From contig VJWN01000007.1 of NCBI GenBank assembly GCA_007644065.1, positions 3,068,167 to 3,132,166 on the forward strand: 64,000 nucleotides of DNA, read 5' to 3'. Positions 1 through 9,874 of this stretch are shown here, one piece after another. Under the pieces are notes generated by a model, which saw only the letters and a list, made by a program, of their open reading frames with translations, searched no databases and had not been told where the DNA came from. Position 1 is the first letter of the stretch. Every line of letters begins with the position of its first letter. Made by a program: the position numbers and the translations under genes. This DNA comes from Margaritispora aquatica. Taxonomy: Eukaryota > Ascomycota > Leotiomycetes > Helotiales > Discinellaceae.

Positions 1-2587
1 CCTAATCATGATATTTAAACATACTTTTTCTCTTTCGCCCTTTTAATTATTAAAACTGTGACGAAGTTTAACTCACTTCTGATGTAAAGTTGAGAAGTAC
101 GAATGATATCCCAGGTGTTGCCTTTGAGGAGCACAAGCGAGCATGCCTCCTAGCCGCTCTTTCCAAAGTTCTTTGCGCCACCATAGACGTCTGTCGAGGA
201 GCTTTAAGTTTAACCTCTGGTAGGTCACCAATCGATAGCATAAAGGTCTAAGATTATACTCAATTGCAAGTTCTTTATACGAGTATTGAGACGCGCTCGC
301 TTAAAGTGGAGTGATTCGTGGTGTGTGATTCCTCCTCCACCCAAATATTTAAGTCACAGCTTCTAATTCCATAGATTCTGTATTAGTGCGATGTGGAGAC
401 CGTACTGCGGAACATGGCAAATGGTCGTCTAAGTAGGCACACAGCTGGGGTCACACAAGAGCAGCTCCGAATGGCTGCATCCAAGTCTCTGCCAATATCT
501 CCTCCTGGTAAGTTCGAAGTTCACACCCTCGGTATTATCCTTGTTGACAACATAGAGAACTGCAGGATATCGACAGATTGCAGAAGAATTTACGATGGCA
601 CAGAGCTAAAAGCATCCCTTTAACATTCATAGCCTGGGTTTGTGGTTTTTTTTAGTGTATGGTATCTTCTCGATGTCCTCAACTTCGTCCACGCCTTTTG
701 CTTAAAACGTCTCAGGTCCCCACAAAAGACTACATCCATTCGCACAAAGAGGGATTACTTGTATCTTACGCACGCATATATATAGCTATTGGCATGTACG
801 ACATCGGAAGTTAACTTTGCCACTTACCGAAAAGGCTTGCACTTGATCTGAGAGAAAACACTCTAGTCTAGCTTGAGAACCATGAAGAAGGGTATGTGCT
901 AACAACTGTCGGGGATTTGGCGCAGATACTTTTCAGAGGTTTGGGGTGCGCAATGAAGGAGATTGAAGCAACAGAAGACAGGCGCCTAAGCGAGCAGGAC
1001 AATAAGGACTTAGACATGAAGGACACCAGAGAAGCTGCTCTTGTAAACGAGAATTAAAACAAGTTTACATGTCCCAAAGCATTTGCTCTTGGCTCAGGTT
1101 GTTTTTGGGCTCAAATATGTGATGATTCGAAGTCTGGCAGAAGAGAACTCTGAAGCGGCTGTGATGGGAGAAGCGGTTACTGAAAGTTCATTGAATACTT
1201 GAGTCTTTGGTGGAACCAGCCAGCTAAGGTAAAATACTACCAAACATCGAGGAAGGGGTTCCGATCAGATTTCTTAAAACTGTGAATACCTGCTCTTTTG
1301 AAGCAAGGCTCTGGTCCACGGAGTTGTCTTAAAAGGTGAGCTTCTTGGATACCAAAACTGTTTAGCTTTAGGATTGTTAAAGATGCCACATGGCTTGATA
1401 CAACGAGAAGATTTAGGTAACTAATATTCTGCTATTGGTTGGCCTTACCCGAAAGATCCTACTGCCTTGAGATATTTATAGTGGAACAAAAATGCGGATG
1501 CAACGGATACCCTCCCTCATCACCGGTCTTCCCTCCCACCCCACACCCTTCAACGTTTCACATAACAAATGAGAATAAACAATTCAAATTGAGCAAGTTA
1601 CATACCCTAGCATTGGCTAGCGAAAAAGTAGAACAGCCATTCATATGCCCTGTCTCCTCCCTCATAGAGGTCAATTGAGGCAGTTTCTCAAAATAGGGTG
1701 GGGGTAAGGAACATCTAGATTGGTGGGAAGAGAAGTCCGTGTCCGAACATGAAGATAAAGATGGAGAAAGAGATCGTCAGATGGTCTATGTAGATACGCA
1801 GATGCTGTGTAAGACGTCCCAATTTTGAGTTTGAACCTGGAGAGTCATGTAGCGAGCTTTGAGTACCTAGACAGATAATTGTGATAATATTCGGATGAGA
1901 GAATGCTTGTTTCAACGAGAAAACTTGCCAATGAGTTGAGCTTTGGGTAGTCTGTGCAAAGTTTGATATCTATCATACTTGCTTAATGCGTTCAAGCTTT
2001 TGAACTCCAATGGATATCAAATCAAGAGCATGCCAAACACTTCGCCGGAGTGGGTTGCTCAATCTTGCTCAAGCAGCTCCGAGAACCGTGGCATTTTGAC
2101 CTAAGCTTTTGCGTAAAAATAAGAAAGCGAACGAGAAGTCTGTTCCTTCGCCTAGATACCTAACTATCAAGTCAAACATCCGTGACATCTTCCCACGAAC
2201 CTCGACCGGACCTGTCTCGGCTAAATCCGACTGCCCCCCTTTCTTGATTCGGCTAGTCGATCATCGACCCACACCCCTCACCATCTCATGGTGGCACAAT
2301 TCCCGTCTCGGACCCCCCATTCACGCACAAAGGACGCAAGCTGACCAAAAGAGGCACAATCAACGCTTTTTGCCTTCGCTCATTCGTGAGTGACTCGTGA
2401 AGTGGATCTTGAGAACAATCCTTCGTCAGGTGGACTTTCACACGGGCAACGAACATAAAAGGTCTCCTTGTCCCACCTACCACCATACCCTTTTTTTCCC
2501 CAAGAACAAACTGCCAACGAACTGCAAATCAAATCTCATACCAAAAACACCCTCACAAATACCAACCAATACCTCAAAACCGTCAAC
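1..2587. other. gene-poor left edge
   Basis: No gene could be supported in this stretch. Open frames are short and overlap one another on both strands. A 34-codon frame at 953-1057 (starting MKEIEATEDRR) has a protein-like composition, but no exon partner was found. An inverted repeat GTTCAA-GCTT-TTGAAC lies at 1990-2005. An ATAAAAG element near 2455 precedes the first metallothionein and may act as its TATA box. Confidence 0.5.
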
Positions 2588-2832
2588 ATGAAGGGTGAAT
2601 GCGGATGCTCTGGCACCTCTAGCTGTACGTCTTACTCTGTGTTAACCCCTCTATCGCTACCTAGCAATCGCAATGATTGTGTTACCCCTCCATCACCCCA
2701 CCATCAAGAGAGCATCCACCACCACTAGAATTATAATGCGATCACACAACGCAACGTCAACTTAACTTCAAGCTAATATATATCTTAGGCAACTGCGGCT
2801 CAAGCTGCTCTTGCTCCAGCTGCGGCAAATAA
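2588..2832 (+). CDS. copper metallothionein, Neurospora type (7 Cys, 26 aa)
   Basis: Two exons, 2588-2624 and 2789-2832, are joined across a 164-nt intron with donor GTACGT and acceptor TTAG. The intron splits a Cys codon. The product is 26 residues with seven Cys at positions 5, 7, 13, 15, 20, 22 and 25, in C-x-C pairs, and with no aromatic residue. Length, Cys count and the CGCSG...SSCNCGSSCSCS pattern match the copper-binding metallothionein known from Neurospora crassa. Such peptides wrap Cu(I) in a thiolate cluster in the cytosol, buffering and detoxifying copper, and are usually induced by copper at transcription. I found no unambiguous Ace1-type copper element upstream. A second Cys-rich peptide gene lies 1.6 kb downstream on the same strand. 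If the intron is retained, the frame ends in a His-rich tail instead. Confidence 0.88.
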
Positions 2833-4412
2833 GTCTATCAACCTACTTATGAACCCACCTAAACTCGCGATACCACTTCTATCTTTCGACTTCGATTCTC
2901 ATTGCACAATTTCGATACGTTCATTTCGGGCTTGGAGAGAGTTGGAGATATGTTTTGAGTTGTGATCTGGGGTTACGATGCGATTCTGAGGGGTGGATGA
3001 TACCGTTGCGTTGTACACACTGGATTTTACACAGAGATCAAATATCAAAACTTGATTCTCAACATTCATGATGATCTTAAGCTGCCATGTTATTGTTTGT
3101 GACCATGTCAACATGGGGATAGTTTCCAATCTAGTGCCTGGCGGTCCCTGACTTGTGAAGACCCTCTATCCACTAGTAGATTGTGAGAAGAAGACTCGAA
3201 ACAGTCTTCCGCATGAATCTAGTCAACCTTGCTTCCCTCTGTGATCTTTCGTACCCAGACATCTTCCTCTTCCTTCCGTGCTTCTACCTTCTCTTCGTAA
3301 CACTACTTGTCTCCCTTACCTATCCTACACTAAGGTCACACTACCTCAACAAATCCCACATTCATCCAATGCCACGTTTCCAACCGGAATAAACTGTGAC
3401 CTAAGGCCAAGCCTAGTGACATGCGGAGTGTCTCCTGCTGCAGATATGACTTGCTGCTGACCTGCGAAGGCCGCTGCGCGAGTTGTGCGTTGCCCCTCTT
3501 TATTCGCCACTATCTTATCGTGAAGGAAGCGCCCCCGCAATGTCAAGCGATCAGTTGCGAGACTTCGGTCGGAAGCTATCTTGACACCGCAGAAACCACG
3601 CAAAGTCTTGCAGATGATGTTGGTGGGCAGAAACCAAGTGCTCGAAGTGAGTGTTTTGTGCTGTTGGAGCAATCACTTCTGGCTTGGGAAGATGGAGCCC
3701 TGCCCGCCAATGTCATGCACAAAAGACACAGCTTGCCAAGAGTTGAGATCTTTTTGCTGTGTTGCAACAACGGCTCCACCTTGCTACGAGGCGAACCAGA
3801 GCAAAACAACTCGATCATTCACTTTAATCTTCACGATTGAGCTATTCGCGGCAAGTGCCCCCAATAACTCGTAAGAGTATCTACAAGCTCGAGGATATCT
3901 CCTCGGTCTCCAAACCACCAACCCGGTCCGCATCAAGCCCACACAGCCTCTCCCTTGGAAGGTGGGATGGTTTTGAGTCCCTTACCCTTGAATTCATCAA
4001 CTAGAGTCTTGGATTACACACTCGTGATGCTGTAGTGTAAGCTGAAGCTTTGAGCTTCTGGCCGGCAGCCAACAAGTGTTGGTGCTCGCCCTCCTTCACA
4101 GCCTTTCGTCTTTCTCTTGATTTGGTAGCTGTGGGGATGAGGCGTGGAATAGCTGCCGCTTCAAGCGCTTTTGATGTGATGGGCTATTGAGATAGCCTCA
4201 AGCTTCAATTGGATATGATGGTGTTTGTTTGTGTAACAATAGCTTGGAGCCTGGAAGTTGGAGCTTGAAGCTTGGAAGGAGGGGAAGGTATAAGTATACC
4301 TCCATTTCACCCCTTCATATCTTTCTTCCAGCACTGCATTCAACAAGCAAAATATTATCATATCAACAATACAAGTTTCTCAAGCACTTCCTCCAAATTA
4401 AACATCATCAAC
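2833..4412. other. spacer between the two metallothionein genes
   Basis: Around 3180-3870 four overlapping frames on both strands are open at once, which points to low stop-codon density rather than genes. The largest (3421-3840, 139 codons) has a Cys-rich start (SCC, TCEGRCASC) but no recognisable domain. From 4040 on, AAGCTT-containing elements recur, including GAAGCT-TTG-AGCTTC at 4044-4058. These lead into the promoter of the second metallothionein. Confidence 0.45.
4244..4300 (+). promoter_or_regulatory. tandem-repeat promoter with palindromic TATA region
   Basis: Two near-identical 13-14-nt units, TTGGAGCCTGGAAG (4244-4257) and TTGGAGCTTGAAG (4258-4270), are followed by the partial copy CTTGGAAGG (4271-4279). 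They abut an inverted repeat GGTATA-AG-TATACC at 4287-4300 that contains the likely TATA element. The block ends 113 nt before the start codon of the 8-Cys peptide gene. It is a good candidate for a regulator-binding array, possibly metal-responsive, but the role is inferred from position only. Confidence 0.5.
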
Positions 4413-4572
4413 ATGTCTCCAGACTGCTCCTGCACCACCTGCACTGGTTGCTCCTCCTCATGCGAGAGCTGCTCCTGCTGCTCTGTAAGTTTGCTCTACC
4501 CCTTTGCTCTCTGCCTCGAATATTACTTCTATAATCTCCTAAGTGAATGGTAGCTGACTATTCTAGCACTAA
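4413..4572 (+). CDS. 8-Cys metallothionein-like peptide (25 aa)
   Basis: Exon 1 (4413-4484) encodes 24 residues. A clean intron follows (4485-4566, donor GTAAGT, branch GCTGAC, acceptor CTAG). Exon 2 contributes only one His codon and the stop (4567-4572). The product has eight Cys in 25 residues, at 5, 7, 10, 13, 17, 20, 22 and 23, in the order C-x-C, C-x2-C, C-x3-C, C-x2-C, C-x-C-C. It contains no aromatic residue. Composition and size say metal-thiolate peptide, but the spacing differs from the 7-Cys gene upstream, so it is not a simple duplicate. The terminal His could serve as a ligand. Read without splicing, the frame would give 46 residues with a hydrophobic tail. Expression and splicing are inferred; the intron signals are strong. 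Confidence 0.72.
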
Positions 4573-5280
4573 ATGTTTCTCTTCCAATGTCGTCACAATA
4601 CCATCTTACAACTTCATGTACCAATCTCGCCAATTCGATAGACGTTTGATATCGATATGAATTAAGGTTGGGAGTGGAGTTTGGGCAGGGTTTTGAGCAC
4701 GGAAGATTGTACAGGGAGATCTCATTTTGTTTACGATAAGAGGAATGTTGGAAGTGTTGTTTTAAACATGTTGGATACGTGTAGTTTGATGATTGGCAAC
4801 TAGGGACAATTGCACTTGAATTGATCTCACTAAGCAAGCTCAATTTTTGCGCCATGCTTATCAAAGTTGATATTTGCTCCTGAAATCAATCAAATCTCCT
4901 CTTGTTTTTCTTTCCAAGCTGTTGATTGCATGTCTACTTTTAAGAATGGTCTCCAGATGGAAGATGTACCCCGCACCACGTGATTCACCCCACTTACGTT
5001 TCTCGAGATCATGAAGCATGCGTTTTATAGTTGTCAAAATGTACTAATTGATTGGAATTGAATGTATCTTTATCTAGAGTAGTGTCTTCCGTTTTGTCCA
5101 CACCGAAAAGTCCTTGGGTTGCATGCCAGCACGAGTCTCGATCAAGCGAACTATTCGTATGTTTCGTAGCCAGATTCATCCCATCAGCAGCTTGCACCCT
5201 TTTGGACCTTCAACATTATCTCGCAAAGTATATTAATTTGTGTTTTTTGCCTCCTTGGGCGGCTTCAGAAACCTGCTACG
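4573..5280. other. intergenic, 3' of metallothionein and 5' of GNAT gene
   Basis: The stretch is AT-rich, with short overlapping frames on both strands and no supported gene. The last 300 nt would be the GNAT promoter and leader. Confidence 0.5.
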
Positions 5281-5882
5281 ATGTCTACTCAGGGTTTACA
5301 AGTCTTCCAGCTCAGTTCTGAGAAGGACATCCGCACGCATCTCTCGTCCCTCAACAATATCCTCAAAGCCTGTGTTGACGAAGGTTCTTCAGTCGGCTTC
5401 TTAGTCCCGTTTTCTCCATCTGAAGCAGAGAAATACTGGCTGTCTCTCGTGTCTTCTCTCTCAAGCGAAACATTACATCTATTTATCATCACTTCCCCAT
5501 CCTCCAGTGATCCAGGGGAGATTTTAGGAACAGTCCAGCTCTCGGCAGCTCCCAAGCTGACCCATTTCCACAGGGCTGAAGTACAAAAGCTGCTCGTTCT
5601 ACCAACTGCCAGAAGAAGAGGGATAGCAAGACGGTTGATGGATTTAATTGAGGAGTTTGCGCGAACACAGGGAAAGGAGATGTTGCTTTTAGATACGGCG
5701 ACTGAGAGTAGCGCAAGGGAGATGTACAGAAGACTTGGATGGGAGGAGTGGGGAACTTGTCAAGGGTGATTTTCTTCTCGAAATTTGATAGTTGGTCAAA
5801 TAGCTAATGATGATGTTACAGGTATGCTGTGTGGACGGATGGCAGTAAATGCGATGCTACTTTCTTTAGGAAAGAGCTGTAA
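5281..5882 (+). CDS. GNAT family N-acetyltransferase (181 aa)
   Basis: Exons 5281-5765 and 5822-5882 are separated by a 56-nt intron (GTGATT donor, GCTAAT branch, ACAG acceptor). Without splicing the protein would stop just after the intron border. Splicing restores the usual fungal C-terminus GYAVWTDGSKCDATFF-KEL. Motif A of the GNAT fold is clear: strand VQKLLVLP followed by the acetyl-CoA pyrophosphate loop RRRGIARRLM at residues 111-120. It continues with the FARTQGKEMLLLDT strand and the ARE-MYRRLGW helix of motif B. The protein is soluble and probably cytosolic. It acetylates an unknown small amine or peptide by transfer from acetyl-CoA. Related single-domain fungal proteins are generally uncharacterised, so no substrate is proposed. 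Confidence 0.85.
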
Positions 5883-6591
5883 TTTTGGTGCCAATGCTCA
5901 ACTATGTATAGCAGAGCTCAATTCAAGCCTACACGCAGTGCAATATTTTTCTATTGATTCCAACTCAACAATCTCTTGCGAATTTCGGATAAAAAGGTTG
6001 TTTTGTTTAGGACCGCAAGTCAGTGGAAACGCAACGAAAAAAATGCCCAGAAACGACGGAAGCGTAAACTAGCGAACGAGCCTAACTTTGGCTTCTCGGG
6101 CGGATGCGCGCCATTATTTGATGGCATTGATGATCACTGAAGAAGGCGTCAAGTATTCTCTTGAAAAGCCCAAACGGATGGACATGATCACATGATTGGC
6201 TACTTGTCATCTCAGATTGGAACTGACGCACACAAAGATAGATAGATCTTGGCACCGAATGATTTTTCTCACGAAAGACGAAGGATTCGGAGTTTAATCT
6301 GCTTGATTATGTGTCGCTGCCGTTTCTTGGTATGTGCCTCACTCCCAGGCCCTTCAAGATCAGCTCATTTTGCAAGGTGGGCTGATCTTTTCACGAGACA
6401 AACACATGCTTCATAAACTCATATTTGAGGAAAGAAAAATCCCATAGAAGAGGGATTGAATATCTAAAGGACAAACAAAGATCGACAAGAGAGGACTCTA
6501 CTCCTCTACGTGCATTCAAACAACTTCAACCAAAGACATCACTGGTCACGTTTCTTTCCCTCGGTAAACTGCCAATCACCTAAACACAACC
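5883..6591. other. intergenic, promoter side of acetate-type transporter
   Basis: No coding frame of note. The only structured element is a 9-bp inverted repeat about 200 nt upstream of the next gene (listed separately). Confidence 0.5.
6356..6389. promoter_or_regulatory. perfect 9-bp inverted repeat upstream of transporter gene
   Basis: AAGATCAGC (6356-6364) and its exact reverse complement GCTGATCTT (6381-6389) flank a 16-nt spacer, 203 nt before the transporter start. It could be a dimeric regulator site or an RNA hairpin in the leader. No known motif was matched. Confidence 0.4.
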
Positions 6592-7547
6592 ATGACGCAC
6601 CCAACAACAAGAACATCCGTCGATGACGACGAATATGAAGATGCAATTCTCGCACGAGCACCTACACAGGCGGGTCAGCCTGGTAATTTGCATCCTGATT
6701 ACCAACGTATTTTGATGTCCAAGAGGAATATCGCAAATCCTTCACCTCTTGGATTGTCTGGATTTGCTTTCACGACATTTTTACTGTCTGCTATCAATAT
6801 GCACACGCTAGGAATAACACATCCAAATATTGTGATTGCGGCTGCATTTGCGTATGGTGGACTGGTACAGCTTTTGGCTGGGATGTGGTAAGTCACTTTC
6901 CGTGCTTTGCTATTGCTTCAGCTGATAGATTATCAGGGAGATGTCAATTGGTAACACTTTTGGTGCTACCTCGTTAAGCTCGTTCGGTGGCTTCTGGATC
7001 AGTATTGCCATCATTCTCACTCCTGGGGGCTTCAATATCGAAGAATCGTACTCTTCACTCGAGTTTCAGCATGCATTCGCATTATTCTTATTTGTCAGTA
7101 TCCAAACTCAGATTCGAGGGACCCTATTGACACGTCGTAGGGCTGGTTCATCTTTAATACTATCCTGCTCGTCTGTACATTATCTTCTTCGGTAGCACAT
7201 TTCTCTATCTTTTTCACGCTTGATTTTGCCTTTCTCTTCCTAGCACTTGGAAGGCTATACCCGCACGAGGTTGGAAGTCTATATTACCCTCATGCGGGTA
7301 TGACTTATGCTGGCGGCGTCTTCGGAATGCTATCAGCTTTTGCAGCTTGGTACAATGCACTCGCTGGTATTGCAGCTAGTAACCATACGTAAGTTCCCTA
7401 CGATATTTTCACGGAGAAATTGAAGATGCTGACAATATCAGATTCTTCACGCTACCAGTATGGCATTTCCCGTGGTCAGAACACATGAGGAAACGCCGCC
7501 AGGAAATGAGAATCTCGACAGCAAATGGTACGAATAGTACAGCATAA
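6592..7547 (+). CDS. GPR1/FUN34/YaaH (AceTr) family acetate-type transporter (268 aa)
   Basis: Four exons: 6592-6887, 6937-7093, 7141-7388 and 7442-7547. All introns are 47-53 nt with GT-AG borders. The family signature NPSPLGLSGFAFTTF is at residues 50-64, just before the first membrane helix. Six hydrophobic segments follow, including SSFGGFWISIAII and FGMLSAFAAWYNALAGIAA. Both length and the six-helix layout match yeast Ady2/Ato1 and Aspergillus AcpA-type plasma membrane proteins, which import acetate with protons or export ammonium. The acidic N-terminal 40 residues are cytosolic and the C-tail is short and basic. The substrate is inferred from the family; paralogues differ in role, and genes of this class are commonly acetate-induced. 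Confidence 0.9.
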
Positions 7548-8054
7548 AATCAAAATGTAAGATTAAGATTTGGGATAAAACTTAGAATACGTCTTTCTAG
7601 GCACATAATGTATATCATTTGGAATTTGATGTCCAAGTCGCTGTGATTTCGGAGCGGGGCGAAGGAAGGTGGGGTAAGGTATTTAGCGAGCAACCCAGGA
7701 AAACAGAATCCCAAAACAATGACGCGATATATTTCATTGTTGATCTGGCATAACCCGACAAAATCAATACGAGTTCCTCGGATAGGAGGATATTGTTCGA
7801 GCGGATATATGACACTTCCTGGGAAGCTGTGCAGGGGCGGGCTTGGCAAATGAACTTTCGGCGCTCTTTATCCCGCTACCCCAGGCACAACCCCGCAAAC
7901 ACTCTCATAGTACTTTGAGGATTTTTTCTGGGGTAACGGAATCGGAAAAAATGGCAAATCTCGGGGTATGAATACCGATTGAACTTTATTTTCTAAGTAT
8001 AAATCGTTGTGGCCTTTGATTGATGGTTGAAGCCCATCCTTCAGCACTTTCAAA
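7548..8054. promoter_or_regulatory. GH43 promoter with CreA-type sites and TATA box
   Basis: Three matches to the carbon-repressor core 5'-SYGGRG-3' (either strand) lie within 55 nt: CCCCAG at 7879-7884, CCCCGC at 7891-7896 and CTGGGG at 7928-7933. A TATAAAT box is at 7998-8004, 51 nt before the start codon. The layout suits glucose repression of an extracellular glycosidase. Binding is inferred from sequence only. Confidence 0.5.
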
Positions 8055-9874
8055 ATGCGGGTTTCTCACCTTCTCTCGAGCTTGCTGCTCACCACGGTCA
8101 CACAAGCAAAGTATATTGTGCCCGGAGGGAGATGGACGGACACAGCTGGTAACTTGATTAATGCTCATGCAGGTGGTATAACAATTGACAAGGACACTGG
8201 CAAGTTCTGGTGGTTCGGCGAATACAAGATTCAAGGACAACCAGAAGGCGCTGGATTCTCGGCTTACAGCTCTGATGACCTAGCTACTTGGGAAAGTCAT
8301 GGACTAGTGTTTACGCCAGTTGTGGGCGATCCAATCATTTCGCCAAAGAGCATTCTTCAAAGACCGAAGGTGGTTTACAGTCCCCTGACAGGCCAGTATC
8401 ACGTATGTTCTCCCTGGGGAGATTGGAGAGAAACTAGACTGACAGTATGCAGATGTGGTGGCATGCTGATAACTCTACCTACGGTCTCTTGAAGCAAGGT
8501 TTTGCGACTTCCAGCACTATCGGTGGTCCATATTCATTTGTCAGTGCCACGGCACCACTCGGTAACTGGTCTCAGGACTTTGGCATGTTCACCGATTACA
8601 AGGATGGAAAGACATACTCGCTATACTCAAACGGTGACAGTTTGTATGGTCGCGATATGTACATTACGAGCTACAATGACAATGTCACTGCACTTGACAA
8701 GGTTGTGTACCGATTTAACAAATTCGATTTGGAGGGCCCATCAATCATCCAGACTGACAAAAGCTACTATGCGCTTATGAGTCATAAGACCGGCTACAGA
8801 CCAAACAGTAAGTTACTTATATCGTCTTTGATGAAATGACGGCCGTTGACCTTACATCACAGACGTTGTCGTATTCCGTGCAGACTCGCTTGCTGGACCG
8901 TGGTCCATGCCAACATTTGCTGCCACTCGCAACACACGCACTTTCAATTCCCAATCTGGCTTCACCTTGAGAATTAAAGGAACAAAGAAGACATCATACT
9001 TCTACCTCGGAGATCAGGTAAGCTATTGAAGTCTACCATTTGATCCAGTGCCTCTAACCTGATGGTTAAATTAGTGGGACTCGAACTCAATTTGGGAGAG
9101 CAGATACATTTGGCTGCCAATGGAAATTGACGACAATAAGAAAACCCTTGAGATTGTCTGGCATGATATTTATGACTTGAATGTGTAAGTGCTTCGATAT
9201 GGATTGGAATTTCGGTACTGATGAGGGCAGCAAAACTGGAGAGTGGAAGCCAATCACAGGAAAAACATACTACGCGAAGAACGCGAAACTTTCCGGGGGT
9301 GCCTTCAAACAAGAAGCAGTAAGTCCCCAAGATGTGGCGCGAAGTATCAATCTAATAGCTATTGTTCCAGAGCTTCGCAAGTCAAGGCGTCATGGTAACC
9401 GGCATTTACAAGAACGATAGTTCTGTCACGTTTGAGGGAATTGAGGGAAGTGGAAAGCCTCAATGGGTGTCATTTTACTACCAAAGTAAGATTGTGAGCT
9501 TTTAGCATTGAAAAAGTCACTAATGGTATTGCGCAGACATCGATGACCAAGGCTTTGGTGACCAGCGTAAGTCGTTCTTCTTGTGGGGGTTGCTTGAAAG
9601 TTCGCTAACTCATACAGCCGGCGGTACTCCTGATCGTATTGGAGGTGCATGGCAACTGCGACGAATCAGCAGTGTCGTGGTAAACAACGACACAAACAGT
9701 TTGCAGACATTGTACCAGCGTGATACTCACAAAGGAGTCATCCTCTCCACACCCCTGAAGCTCAATCTGACCAAGGGACGGAATAATGCGATCACGATCA
9801 GAGGATTGTTCAATGGTGTCGATTATAAGGGAGCAGATATGGATAAGATTATTGTTTATCCAGCAGAAGATTGA
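8055..9874 (+). CDS. secreted GH43-like exo-beta-1,3-galactanase with C-terminal CBM35-like domain (485 aa)
   Basis: Eight exons: 8055-8402, 8453-8807, 8863-9017, 9075-9184, 9231-9318, 9371-9485, 9537-9566 and 9618-9874. The joined frame is uninterrupted. An 18-residue signal peptide ending TQA precedes the blade pattern of a five-bladed GH43 propeller: NAHAGGI, FWWFGEYK, YSSDDLATWES, QRPKVVYS and QYHMWWH. LEGPSII carries the expected acid Glu, and SQSGFT carries the Gln that replaces the usual base in subfamily 24. From about residue 350 on, QGVMVTGIYKNDSS through the C-terminus resembles a CBM35 beta-sandwich. The family cleaves the beta-1,3-galactan backbone of plant arabinogalactan proteins outside the cell. 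Odd point: the motif usually read ERPKV is QRPKV here. The subfamily assignment comes from motif memory, not alignment. Confidence 0.82.
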
